A stretch of DNA of 26,394 nt from JBFXDW01 sp050180745 (GCA_050180745.1 JBFXDW010000012.1:1-26394), one strand, 5' to 3'; shown: positions 1-8,579, numbered from the stretch's first letter. A program made the numbers and translations. Notes: generated from the sequence alone by a model not told the origin.

Positions 1-243
1 GGGCATAACTGAAAGAGCCAGATTACTGGGGGTGCCGCCAAACATATCAGAGAGGAGAACAACCCCATCACCTGTATTGACCTCTTTGATCGAAGAAAGG
101 ATCATCTTGCGACATTCATCCATATCGTCATCGGGAGCGATAGAGATGGCGCGGGTTTGCTTTTGTGGGCCTACGATTTGATCAAGCGCGGTAAGCATCT
201 CCCGACCGATAGCTCCATGAGATACGAGCACGATTCCAAACAT
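1..243 (-). CDS. PTS system mannose-type EIIA domain protein, 3' end cut by window
   Basis: The 81 codons present begin at an ATG preceded by a purine-rich AGAAGGAAAA ribosome site. The N-terminus reads FGIVLVSHG, where the histidine is the expected phosphorylation site of the mannose-family EIIA fold, and DMFGGTPSNLA further on is the conserved loop of the same family. Such single-domain proteins in alphaproteobacteria accept phosphate from HPr and act in regulation rather than sugar uptake. The gene follows rapZ by 22 bases and belongs to the marC-hprK-rapZ run; an HPr gene would be the usual next gene but lies beyond the window. The C-terminal part is missing only because the window ends. 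Confidence 0.93.
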   Translation of the reverse strand, partial: MFGIVLVSHGAIGREMLTALDQIVGPQKQTRAISIAPDDDMDECRKMILSSIKEVNTGDGVVLLSDMFGGTPSNLALSVMP

Positions 244-265
244 GGCGTTTTCCTTCTTTCCTCAA

Positions 266-1144
266 TCAGGTACGATCTACATCGCGGTGTGCTAAGCCTA
301 CTACATATCCGGCCAGTGCCAAAATGTTTGTTATCTCTTCCGCTATCATAACAGAGCGGTGCCGTCCTCCACTGCAGCCTATCGCAATGGTCAGATAGCT
401 TTTTCCCTCCTGCTGATAGCGGGACAAAAGAGGGAGAATAAGGGCCTCAAGATTGTCCATAAACAACTGATAAGATTCATCTTTCTTTATAAAAGTGGCA
501 ATTTTAGGATCTTGTCCTGTTAAGGGCCGTAAAGAAAGATCCCAGTGCGGATTGCGTAAAAAGCGGACATCGAACACAAGATCTGCCTCACGGGGGAGGC
601 CTCGTTGATAGGAAAAGGAGGTGATGAATATGGATAAGCCTGATTCTGTGTCTATTCTATAATGCTCGCCGATCAAGCGGCGCAGATCATGAATGGACAG
701 GGCAGAGGTATCAATGACATGATCCGATCTGTCTCTCACCCGCCAGAGCATTTCCCGTTCGCGCTGCACACCATCCGTGACAGGGCGGTCAAATGCCAGA
801 GGATGCCGTCGCCGCGTGCCTGTAAACCGTTGCTGAAGAGTCTCGTCGGAGCAGTCCAAGAAAAGAAGTTTGGCATCCCACAAAGGGGAGGTTTCATAGG
901 ATCCATAGAGCGCCAGCAACGTCTCGACAGAGAAATTAGCGTTGCGCGTGTCAATGGCAATTGCAAGGGCTCGTGCGTCTTCTGCAACTTCGATGAGTTT
1001 TTCAACCATAGACAATCTCAGATTATCTACGGCCTCATAGCCCATATCTTCAAAGGCCTTGAGCGTCGATTGCAGCCCTGCACCCGACATGCCGGTTACA
1101 AAAATGAGGGGGCGTTTTGTGGGAGAAGAGGAGGTTTCAGACAT
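266..1144 (-). CDS. rapZ: RapZ-family nucleotide-binding protein with degenerate Walker A
   Basis: A 292-residue protein, the usual size for RapZ (YvcJ family). It has the N-terminal nucleotide-binding region (FVTGMSGAG then KAFEDMGYEAVDNL), the middle motif FLDCSDETLQQRF with TRRRHPLAF, and the C-terminal CSGGRHRSVMIAEE region that in E. coli belongs to the RNA-binding half. The start chosen is the ATG at 1144, giving MSETSSSP; a longer frame to 1237 would run inside hprK and is unlikely. It overlaps the hprK end by 8 bases. Oddity: the P-loop reads GAGLQST where GxGKS/T is expected, so the lysine and following S/T are absent. In E. coli RapZ controls GlmZ/GlmY small RNAs; the role here is not known. 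Confidence 0.93.
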   Translation of the reverse strand: MSETSSSPTKRPLIFVTGMSGAGLQSTLKAFEDMGYEAVDNLRLSMVEKLIEVAEDARALAIAIDTRNANFSVETLLALYGSYETSPLWDAKLLFLDCSDETLQQRFTGTRRRHPLAFDRPVTDGVQREREMLWRVRDRSDHVIDTSALSIHDLRRLIGEHYRIDTESGLSIFITSFSYQRGLPREADLVFDVRFLRNPHWDLSLRPLTGQDPKIATFIKKDESYQLFMDNLEALILPLLSRYQQEGKSYLTIAIGCSGGRHRSVMIAEEITNILALAGYVVGLAHRDVDRT

Positions 1145-1562
1145 TCGTTTCCAAAGGGTATTTAAGAAGGCTATGGATGATTGCGGGCGCACAAGCGCGC
1201 TGTCCCCACAGTTTATAGGCTGGCAGCTTACAATCAAGGAAGGAATGTGTTTGAGGTGAAGGTAAGCGTTCTAAAGAAGAAGGGTCTGTGACAAGCTCAA
1301 CATAAAAACGAACAGGCACTTTTGCTATAAATGGCAGGCGCATAATGCCTATGCCGCGAACCTCAAGAAGACCTGCGCCCTGTGGTAAAGGAGAGGCAAT
1401 AAGGCCGTCATTTGAGGATTCAAGGACAACCTGATCATCTGCAATCAGTGTTGCGCCTTCATCTATTAAACGTAGGGCTAAGCTTGATTTGCCTACACTA
1501 GATGGCCCAGCGATTAAAATGCCCTGATCCTGAATCGCAACGGCGCTGGCATGAATGAGCAT
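1137..1562 (-). CDS. hprK: HPr kinase/phosphorylase, short alphaproteobacterial form
   Basis: A 141-residue protein containing only the C-terminal catalytic domain of HPr kinase/phosphorylase, as is normal in alphaproteobacteria, against about 310 residues in Firmicutes. Walker A is GPSSVGKSS near residues 19-27, followed by ADDQV and by the family signature LLEVRGIGIM near residues 65-75. It would phosphorylate or dephosphorylate a serine of HPr and so set how much HPr remains free for the EIIA-Man protein. The ATG at 1562 lies 3 bases after the stop of the marC-family gene and its end overlaps rapZ, so translation is probably coupled. No separate ribosome site is obvious beyond the end of the upstream gene. 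Confidence 0.92.
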   Translation of the reverse strand: MLIHASAVAIQDQGILIAGPSSVGKSSLALRLIDEGATLIADDQVVLESSNDGLIASPLPQGAGLLEVRGIGIMRLPFIAKVPVRFYVELVTDPSSLERLPSPQTHSFLDCKLPAYKLWGQRACAPAIIHSLLKYPLETNV

Positions 1563-1565
1563 CTA

Positions 1566-2192
1566 TTATCCCATAAAGTTGAAATGGAGGCCTTGAATCC
1601 CATCAGCTATGATTTGGACAGCGCGTGCGGCCAAGAGAAGCCCCATAATTCGTGTGACGAGATTAACACCGCCGCTGCCCAGCACCATGCGGATACGCCG
1701 TGCGGCACGAAATGATAGCCATGTCAGCACAAGGACGGCAATCATAGAGGTCAGAACGATGCCTTTTTCTGCTACATCTTTGGCTCCGGACATCAGGATA
1801 ATGACGAGCGTAATCAGTCCCGGTCCCGTGATCAGAGGAATAGCCAGAGGAAAGACCGTGATGTCTTCCTTATCGGCTAAGGCTTGACGATCGGAGGCAT
1901 GAGCCTCTGCTAGCGTATCGCCAAATAACTTTTTGGAGGCAATTGAGAATAGCAATACGCCGCCCGAAATTCGAAAGGCAGGTAAGGAGATGCCGAATTT
2001 CTCTAGGATAAGCTCACCGCAGAAGGCGAAGAGAAGGGCAATTCCTGCGGCGACGAGTACTGATTTTCTGGCTGTGGCTTTTATTTCTTCGGGCTCGGCA
2101 TAAGCTACGAGACCAATAAAGATCATGGAAACGCCAACAGGATTGGCCATGACGAAGAAAGAGACGAAGTCTTTGATGAAGAGGTCAAGCAT
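1566..2192 (-). CDS. MarC-family integral membrane protein
   Basis: A 208-residue hydrophobic protein with about six membrane segments. It opens MLDLFIKDFVSFFVMANPVG, and the second half has FPLAIPLITGPGLITLVI; the paired NPVG and P-L-ITGPG motifs are hallmarks of the MarC/UPF0056 family. Despite its name the family has no proven role in multiple antibiotic resistance and its substrate is unknown. It stands first in the hprK-rapZ-EIIA run, 3 bases from hprK. Upstream of the ATG the minus strand is pyrimidine-rich, with no recognisable Shine-Dalgarno sequence, which is odd for the first gene of a group. A probable terminator lies between icmJ and this gene. Confidence 0.9.
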   Translation of the reverse strand: MLDLFIKDFVSFFVMANPVGVSMIFIGLVAYAEPEEIKATARKSVLVAAGIALLFAFCGELILEKFGISLPAFRISGGVLLFSIASKKLFGDTLAEAHASDRQALADKEDITVFPLAIPLITGPGLITLVIILMSGAKDVAEKGIVLTSMIAVLVLTWLSFRAARRIRMVLGSGGVNLVTRIMGLLLAARAVQIIADGIQGLHFNFMG

Positions 2193-2210
2193 GGTGCGGG
2201 GAAGGGGAAG

Positions 2211-2262
2211 AAAAAAAACAAAAAGCCTCTTTTGAATCCTATCCTCTGAATTCTGAAGGCTT
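2211..2262 (-). terminator. Probable intrinsic terminator after icmJ
   Basis: On the minus strand AAGCCT (2262-2257) pairs with AGGCTT (2228-2223), with a 28-base loop that can itself fold weakly, followed by a T-rich run with five and then eight T residues. The 5' arm overlaps the icmJ stop codon. The long loop makes it weaker than a textbook terminator. If it works, the Dot/Icm-like group ends here and the marC run uses its own promoter. Confidence 0.45.
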
Positions 2263-2950
2263 AGTTAAGTTCTTCCAATTGGGCAAAGCGCGTGGCCCAA
2301 TCTTTTACAGGAATTTCTCCAAAAGGACCTTCGGCAGAAATCCAATAGGCTAGCATTGCAGGAAACATGTCAATGTCTCCGGTGCGTTGTCGAACTAAAT
2401 AACGGTCAGATGCAAGCAGACGAATACCTTCAAGCCGTTCAACGCGCGCTGCATAAGAGGTCTCATCGACAATTTCTTGTAATGCAGTGGCCAAAACCAA
2501 AGGATCATCCGTTCCTAGGCGTTTTTTAGCTTCTGATTTGCGCGCCATCAAAACATCCAAGGTTCGGGTGGCTGCCGCTGCCAGCGTTTCATCACTGCCA
2601 CTACGTGCCACATAAAGGGCCCGTACAACATGATTGAGCTCAGCCTGCGAGAGTTCAGGAAGCCAAATGAGGGTTCCTCCCCCAATGAGCCCCGTTTGCT
2701 CAAGCTCCAAGCATCGCTCACACGATGTGCAAACGGTGATAAACGAGTTTACTCCCTTAGCGCCCTTATCGGCACTATAAGGAATAACCCGTTGATATTT
2801 CCGAGAGGTGAATCCGCAACAACGACAAGAAAAGCCGTCCCGCTGCATTGCATCCGCAACTTCGCTTTTGGACGGCATCTTGACTTCGACGGTTTCCCCC
2901 GAAGCGTCAGGCCTTTGCCTGACGCTCAAGGTTAGAGGAAGATAAGTCAC
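2261..2950 (-). CDS. icmJ: IcmJ/DotN-like component of a Dot/Icm (type IVB) system
   Basis: A 229-residue protein with a zinc-binding cluster: cysteines at 42, 44 and 45 (FSCRCCGF) and at 74, 77 and 80 (VCTSCERC). The next stretch, GGGTLIWLPELSQAELNHV at about residues 90-108, closely matches what I remember of Legionella IcmJ/DotN, where a cysteine cluster is likewise followed by a GGGTLIYLPELTQAELN motif. In Legionella, DotN is a zinc-containing, HNH-like protein in the DotL coupling complex that delivers effectors to the channel. The start is GTG at 2950, 14 bases after the preceding icmD; it is preferred because it gives the family-typical spacing to the first cysteines, although no good ribosome site is visible. 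The ATG at 2878 is the alternative. The icmD-icmJ order is that of Legionella; icmB does not follow. Confidence 0.85.
   Translation of the reverse strand: MTYLPLTLSVRQRPDASGETVEVKMPSKSEVADAMQRDGFSCRCCGFTSRKYQRVIPYSADKGAKGVNSFITVCTSCERCLELEQTGLIGGGTLIWLPELSQAELNHVVRALYVARSGSDETLAAAATRTLDVLMARKSEAKKRLGTDDPLVLATALQEIVDETSYAARVERLEGIRLLASDRYLVRQRTGDIDMFPAMLAYWISAEGPFGEIPVKDWATRFAQLEELN
2904..2925 (-). promoter_or_regulatory. Perfect hairpin at the 5' end of icmJ
   Basis: GCGTCAGGC and its exact complement GCCTGACGC enclose a four-base loop, giving a nine-base-pair GC-rich stem. It starts 25 bases inside icmJ if the GTG at 2950 is used, or lies just upstream of the alternative ATG at 2878. No T-run follows on the minus strand, so it is not a normal terminator. 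It could slow translation of icmJ or protect an mRNA end; this is inference. Confidence 0.55.
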
Positions 2951-2964
2951 TTGAATCAGCAGTC

Positions 2965-3336
2965 TTAGTTGAGTTTAAGCGCATTGAAGCCGCTCGCATC
3001 TGATTCTGTGAATCCGGTAGAAGACCGAACCAGTGCCAATATAGCGGGGAGTGATGTGATACCAGCACCGACCAAAAGACGGCCAAGACCTTTTCCCAAA
3101 GGCTCGGAGGCTGGGTTTTCGGCATGCTTTTTAAGGCTGAGCCCACCGCTAAGCAGCATGATGCCCCCGATACAGTAGGCGGCAACACTGATGAGTTTGG
3201 GAGCTTGACCGAGCTGACTATCGCCGCTAACTTTTTCCATCATCTCGCCGATTGTGCCTGCGGCAAAAGAAAGTTCTGGTACGGCTATCGCTACGATAGT
3301 TGCCAGAATTGTAAGTTTAAGAGTTTCTGATTTCAT
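2965..3336 (-). CDS. icmD: IcmD/DotP-like inner-membrane protein, copy 2
   Basis: A 123-residue protein preceded by a good AGGAG site. Residues 1-25 resemble a signal peptide ending LSFA. A short soluble stretch follows, then a two-helix module: a membrane segment (LISVAAYCIGGIMLL), a basic loop KKHAENP, and a second hydrophobic segment ending ITSLPAILALV. This size, topology and K-x-H-x-x-NP loop fit IcmD/DotP of Dot/Icm systems and its IncI conjugation relatives, an inner-membrane part of uncertain mechanism. It sits between another icmD copy and icmJ, as in the Legionella icmC-icmD-icmJ order. The membrane module is residue-for-residue identical to that of the upstream copy over about 60 residues, whereas the signal peptide and tail differ. 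Confidence 0.8.
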   Translation of the reverse strand: MKSETLKLTILATIVAIAVPELSFAAGTIGEMMEKVSGDSQLGQAPKLISVAAYCIGGIMLLSGGLSLKKHAENPASEPLGKGLGRLLVGAGITSLPAILALVRSSTGFTESDASGFNALKLN

Positions 3337-3616
3337 GATTTTCTCCTAAGGATAATAGAAGGTTGATCTTTTAAGTTAGTTATGGAGTGATTTTAAGTGC
3401 GCTATAACCACTCTCACTTGATTCTGCAAACCCTGTGGAGGTCCGAACCAACGCTAATATAGCGGGGAGTGATGTGATACCAGCACCGACCAAAAGACGG
3501 CCAAGGCCTTTGCCTAAAGGCTCAGAGGCTGGGTTTTCGGCATGCTTTTTAAGGCTGAGCCCACCGCTAAGCAGCATGATGCCCCCGATACAGTAGGCGG
3601 CAACACTGATGAGTTT
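3038..3616 (-). repeat. Near-identical direct repeat inside the two icmD genes
   Basis: Positions 3038-3198 and 3456-3616 align without gaps and differ at only four sites, all in the first part; 92 bases from 3107 to 3198 are identical. None of the four differences changes an amino acid. Outside this 161-base block the two genes diverge clearly at both ends. The interval given spans both copies and the sequence between them. Confidence 0.9.
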
Positions 3617-3763
3617 TGGGGCTTCAACGAGTTGCTCATCACTAACCGTCTTCATCATATCGCCGATTGTGCCTTCGGCAAAAGAAAGCTCTGGCATAGC
3701 TACAGCTATGATAGCCGTCAGAATGCCAAGCTTGACAGAATTAGAATTCAAATAGGATTTCAT
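3380..3763 (-). CDS. icmD: IcmD/DotP-like inner-membrane protein, copy 1
   Basis: A 127-residue paralogue of the next gene downstream, starting after a strong GGAGGA site. It has a signal-peptide-like start (to about residue 29, LSFA), a short region GTIGDMMKTVSDEQL, and then the same two-helix module with KKHAENP loop and SLP motif. The tail (RTSTGFAESSESGYSALK) diverges moderately from the other copy. It lies 43 bases upstream of the second copy, so the two are probably co-transcribed. Two adjacent icmD-like genes are not the layout I know from Legionella. They may form a mixed assembly or be expressed in different amounts; the sequence alone does not say. Confidence 0.8.
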   Translation of the reverse strand: MKSYLNSNSVKLGILTAIIAVAMPELSFAEGTIGDMMKTVSDEQLVEAPKLISVAAYCIGGIMLLSGGLSLKKHAENPASEPLGKGLGRLLVGAGITSLPAILALVRTSTGFAESSESGYSALKITP

Positions 3764-3778
3764 AATCTTCCTCCAAGG

Positions 3779-3871
3779 TTAAACAAGGCGCCTTCCGCCA
3801 TAAATGTTAATGGGCCCTTTGTACCACATTTTCAAGCCCAATTTCAAGCTACTAGCTAGCATTGCTTTCAT
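3779..3871 (-). CDS. Possible 30-residue ORF between icmC and icmD
   Basis: The 156-base gap between icmC and the first icmD contains an ATG-started frame of 30 codons (MKAMLASSLKLGLKMWYKG and so on) that stops 15 bases before the icmD start. A weak AAAGAA lies upstream. I recognise no family. It could be a leader ORF, a decayed fragment or chance; there is no independent support for translation. Confidence 0.2.
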   Translation of the reverse strand: MKAMLASSLKLGLKMWYKGPINIYGGRRLV

Positions 3872-3919
3872 AGATTATTCTTTTTTATCTTGGCCCCAAC
3901 CCCTTAACAAGAGCTTAAT

Positions 3920-4960
3920 TTAGACCACAATATCCGTGCCAAAAGTGTCGTCAATAATGGCGATCATCTTACCTATATTGATACACATGGCCCCTGCGAT
4001 GATGTGGGTTAGCCCTTGAGGGATCGTTGCTTGTCCCCCTTCAACGGCTTTTTTCAGCAACAGCCAGCCGCGGAAGAAGGAAATAACACCAATAATCTGA
4101 ACAAATCTCAAGACGGCCGCGATGGCATTATCAGCAGCTGCTGTGTCTCCTCCTGAGCCTGTGATTGAGGACCATTGGATGATGCTGGTTGTAGCGCTGA
4201 TGTTGCTTATAGAATCATCGCCAAAAAGGGTTTTGAGAGTATTGGGTAACGTTGTTGCTAGGGCCATCAAAAGGGCACCAAAAACAAGGTTCGAAATGAT
4301 GAGCTTGGGATCGGCGGCTCGTGGGTCCGAACCAGATTTTGCTCCTCTTAGCAAGGCTTGGATGAGGAACATGGCGCCTGCTACAAAAGCAATCACAGAG
4401 ATAAGTATGATGATGGGTTGGCGAATATTTTCAACAAAATTTGACATCATCACATCAATGCCAATTCCTGCGCTGACTGTCGTGACTTCCCCAGGGTCGC
4501 ATGCAGACGAGCCCCCCGATCCTCCTCCGCCCGCAAAAATGGAGTTAACGACAACGCTCGAGAAACCGGGGAGACTCGTTATAAAGCCACCTGCCAAAGC
4601 GTGGGCGATGGGAGTCATGGCTGTCCCTTGCGAAGGATTATCAGCATAACGGCGCATTAAAATACCCGAGCGCAGCAAAAGGAACGCGCCTATAACATAG
4701 GCCGCAGTGCTTAAAACGGTCACGTATCCACCAAGCCCATTGGCTTTAATGTTGCAGATCAGATCACCCAGCGTTGTTGCTGTTGTTGCTGTTAAATCAT
4801 CTCCTGCGGCAAGAGCACCGTAAGGCCAGAGTGTCACGCACACACACAAGAACAAAATCCATGCCGAAGACAAGGCTTGTGCAGGCACTTTACTTACATC
4901 ATAAGTGCGTGCATCACAAAATTGCGTGTCATGTCTATTTGATGTTTTGCCAAACAGCAT
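3920..4960 (-). CDS. icmC: IcmC/DotE-like membrane protein with an added IcmD-like module
   Basis: The ATG at 4960 is chosen because GGAG lies eight bases upstream; the open frame continues to a TTG at 5062 with no ribosome site. This gives 346 residues. A hydrophobic signal-like segment (residues 31-53, ending GALAAGDD) is followed at about 83-136 by a module that aligns without gaps to IcmD: AAYVIGAFLLL, RRYADNP, ITSLPGF. A glycine-rich linker leads into residues 173-346, which carry a further hydrophobic pair and the ending RGWLLLKKAVEGGQ, GLTHIIAGAMCINI, resembling IcmC/DotE of Legionella. IcmC there is about 190 residues, so this protein is nearly twice that. It is an inner-membrane part of the Dot/Icm machine. 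Position between icmG and icmD agrees with the Legionella order. Confidence 0.75.
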   Translation of the reverse strand: MLFGKTSNRHDTQFCDARTYDVSKVPAQALSSAWILFLCVCVTLWPYGALAAGDDLTATTATTLGDLICNIKANGLGGYVTVLSTAAYVIGAFLLLRSGILMRRYADNPSQGTAMTPIAHALAGGFITSLPGFSSVVVNSIFAGGGGSGGSSACDPGEVTTVSAGIGIDVMMSNFVENIRQPIIILISVIAFVAGAMFLIQALLRGAKSGSDPRAADPKLIISNLVFGALLMALATTLPNTLKTLFGDDSISNISATTSIIQWSSITGSGGDTAAADNAIAAVLRFVQIIGVISFFRGWLLLKKAVEGGQATIPQGLTHIIAGAMCINIGKMIAIIDDTFGTDIVV

Positions 4961-5330
4961 GGAAAACACTCCATAAAAGTTTTGAGGGGGCAGATTCGAG
5001 ACTCCCCCATCATTATCCTTATACATTCGCTTTAAAACAATTAAAAAGCTCTTTATTTTCAAAAGAAAAAGCGAGGTATTTTAGGGCTCCGAACTTGGGT
5101 TAACAAGCATTAATAATGCTATCATCAAAACAAAATGGGATGCCAGCCTTCGCTGGCATGACATCTTTTTGCTATCTTTTTCACAAAAATATTACGTTGT
5201 ATCCTTGTACTTCTCTAAAAACACTTGTCATGCCAGCGAAGGCTGGCATCCCATTTACTTTTTCTTTACCTGAGTTCGGAGCCTTGCGAGGCATTTTTCC
5301 TCGCCTTCTCTTGTTAACCATAATTACGGG
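4961..5330. repeat. Composite palindrome between icmG and icmC
   Basis: This 370-base gene-free stretch holds a perfect 31-base inverted repeat, 5133-5163 against 5226-5256. Each arm is itself palindromic around CCTTCG. Further out, GGCTCCGAACT (5084-5094) is inverted as AGTTCGGAGCC (5273-5283), and GCGAGG-ATTTT stretches beside these also match, so the inverted structure spans about 5070-5310. A six-pair hairpin GCGAGG/CCTCGC is at 5286-5304. There is no clear terminator with a T-run and no gene. The arms belong to the same repeat family as copies at 11811-11860, 21005-21034 and 21071-21183. Confidence 0.85.
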
Positions 5331-6932
<1,602 letters not shown>

Positions 6933-7289
6933 GGTATCAGACCTCTTCTTCAGGTATCTATAGGGGCAGAACCTGCCAGCGGGGTTCCGCTGACTTTGGT
7001 AAAAGAAACTAAGAGCCAGTTCATAATCTAGATTCCGGCGTTGGCTTTTTGCCCGTTTTCTGCGGTTCGCTGCGCACGTACCCCAAGTGTATGCTTACGC
7101 TGCGATCCTCGAAAACGAACAAAAATCCTTAGCCGGAACAAGATTCTGAACAGGCTTTAAGGAAAGGATATTAAGGCGTCTTTTCTAACAGTACAAGAGA
7201 TTCATGAGCAACAAACTCTAAACTTCACTTCCTTGAGGTCGCATGGTACCGTCCGAGCAGAATGAGATGGATAAAAGGAGTGTTTACCT
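6933..7289. promoter_or_regulatory. Divergent intergenic region between icmG and ahcY
   Basis: This 357-base stretch separates two divergently transcribed genes and must hold both promoters. Visible items are a hairpin CAGCGG-GGTT-CCGCTG at 6977-6992 just upstream of icmG, and the long palindrome at 7016-7154. The ahcY ribosome site AAAGGAG lies at about 7275-7281. I could not pick out convincing -35/-10 pairs. I looked for an S-adenosylhomocysteine riboswitch before ahcY and saw no convincing match. Confidence 0.5.
7016..7154. repeat. Long imperfect palindrome upstream of ahcY (full element)
   Basis: The outer left arm (GTTCATAATCTAGATTCCGGC from 7019) matches the reverse complement of the right end (GCCGGAACAAGATTCTGAAC). 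The match continues inwards through TTTTTGCCCGTTTTC versus GAAAACGAACAAAAA and through GGTTCGCTGCG versus CGCTGCGATCC. It would form a hairpin of more than 130 bases. The right half recurs downstream of ahcY. Confidence 0.85.
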
Positions 7290-8579
7290 ATGCCCCAAGA
7301 TTATAAAGTTGCAGATATGTCTCTGGCCGCATGGGGCCGGAAGGAAATTTCACTTGCTGAAACGGAAATGCCGGGCCTTATGGCCTTGCGTGAGGAGTAT
7401 GGAGCCTCTAAGCCCTTGACAGGTGCCAGGGTTACAGGTTGCCTTCATGTGACCATCCAAACCGCTGTTTTAATTGAGACTCTTGTGCTTTTAGGCGCAA
7501 GCGTACGCTGGTCTTCATGTAATATTTTTTCAACGCAGGATCATGCAGCCGCAGCGATCGCGGCAGCAGGGATTCCCGTTTTTGCGTGGAAAGGCGAAAC
7601 GGAGGTAGAATATGAATGGTGTATTGAGCAAACGCTTCATGGTCCCGATGGGTGGATCCCAAACATGCTTTTGGATGATGGCGGGGATTTGACACAGATC
7701 ATGCATGACAAGCATGCCGATATGCTCGCTGACGTGCGGGGTGTGTCCGAAGAGACGACGACGGGCGTACATCGGCTCTATGAGATGATGCGCGACGGAA
7801 GTCTTAAAATCCCTGCTTTTAATGTAAATGACAGCGTGACCAAGTCTAAATTTGATAATCTTTACGGTTGTCGTGAGAGCTTGGTCGATGGCATTCGTCG
7901 TGCGACGGATGTGATGTTATCGGGTAAGGTTGCGGTTGTGTGCGGTTATGGCGATGTAGGTAAGGGGTCTTCTGCCAGTTTGCGTAACGCGGGTGCTCGA
8001 GTTCTGGTTACGGAAATTGATCCGATTAATGCGCTTCAGGCTTCCATGGAGGGGTTTGAGGTCGTGACTATGGAAGAGGCGGCACCGCAAGGGGATATAT
8101 TTGTAACGGCTACGGGCAACGTAGATGTGATTACGCTTTCCCATATGCGGGCTATGAAAGATCGGGCGATTGTGTGCAACATCGGCCATTTTGATTCCGA
8201 AATTCAAATTAGCGCGCTCAAAGACATGGCGTGGGATGAGATTAAACCTCAGGTTGATGAAGTTACTTTTCCTGATGGGAAGCGGCTTATCGTGTTGGCT
8301 AAGGGGAGGCTCGTTAATCTGGGTTGTGCCACAGGTCATCCCAGTTTTGTGATGAGTGCCTCTTTTACGAACCAGACTCTGGCCCAGATAGAGCTTTGGA
8401 CCCATCCAGAGAAATATGAGAAAAAAGTTTATACATTGCCTAAAAGATTGGATGAGAAAGTGGCGCGGCTTCATTTGGATAAACTAGGGGTTAAGTTGAC
8501 GAGGCTTACCGACAAGCAGGCTGCTTATATCGGCGTGCCGATCGAAGGGCCTTATAAGGCAGATCTGTACCGATATTAG
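7290..8579 (+). CDS. ahcY: Adenosylhomocysteinase (SAH hydrolase)
   Basis: A 429-residue enzyme that reversibly splits S-adenosyl-L-homocysteine into adenosine and homocysteine and so keeps SAM-dependent methylation running; cytoplasmic and NAD-bound. Recognisable stretches in order are the N-terminal LTGARVTGCLHVTIQTAVL, SSCNIFSTQDHAAAAIA, the catalytic NVNDSVTKSKFDNLYGC, the dinucleotide-binding VVCGYGDVGKGSSA, CNIGHFDSEI, GRLVNLGCATGHPSFVMS, and the C-terminal GPYKADLYRY, whose lysine and tyrosine contact NAD in the neighbouring subunit. Length is normal for the bacterial form. A GGAG site lies ten bases before the ATG. Its stop codon lies at the very edge of a half copy of the repeat that also stands upstream. 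Confidence 0.98.
   Translation: MPQDYKVADMSLAAWGRKEISLAETEMPGLMALREEYGASKPLTGARVTGCLHVTIQTAVLIETLVLLGASVRWSSCNIFSTQDHAAAAIAAAGIPVFAWKGETEVEYEWCIEQTLHGPDGWIPNMLLDDGGDLTQIMHDKHADMLADVRGVSEETTTGVHRLYEMMRDGSLKIPAFNVNDSVTKSKFDNLYGCRESLVDGIRRATDVMLSGKVAVVCGYGDVGKGSSASLRNAGARVLVTEIDPINALQASMEGFEVVTMEEAAPQGDIFVTATGNVDVITLSHMRAMKDRAIVCNIGHFDSEIQISALKDMAWDEIKPQVDEVTFPDGKRLIVLAKGRLVNLGCATGHPSFVMSASFTNQTLAQIELWTHPEKYEKKVYTLPKRLDEKVARLHLDKLGVKLTRLTDKQAAYIGVPIEGPYKADLYRY

Noticed and set aside
662..1165. Plus-strand frame of 167 codons over rapZ
   Set aside because: It is antisense to an unmistakable RapZ, with cysteine- and arginine-rich composition and no family likeness.
3038..3616. The repeated icmD core as an assembly artefact
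   Set aside because: Both copies have distinct start and end sequences, distinct ribosome sites and four scattered synonymous differences, so they are more likely true paralogues.
4122..4649. Plus-strand frame of 175 codons over icmC
   Set aside because: It is a shadow of the icmC gene, whose membrane modules and neighbours are clear on the minus strand.
4961..5062. Longer icmC start at TTG 5062
   Set aside because: It runs into the composite palindrome, lacks a ribosome site, and ATG 4960 has GGAG at ideal spacing with a signal-like segment following.
7155..7289. S-adenosylhomocysteine or SAM riboswitch upstream of ahcY
   Set aside because: The stretch around GTACCGTCCGAGCAG has a loose likeness to such motifs, but no matching stems or conserved core could be drawn.
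7917..8474. Minus-strand frame of 185 codons within ahcY
   Set aside because: Mirror of a highly conserved enzyme gene; no plausible protein features or ribosome site.
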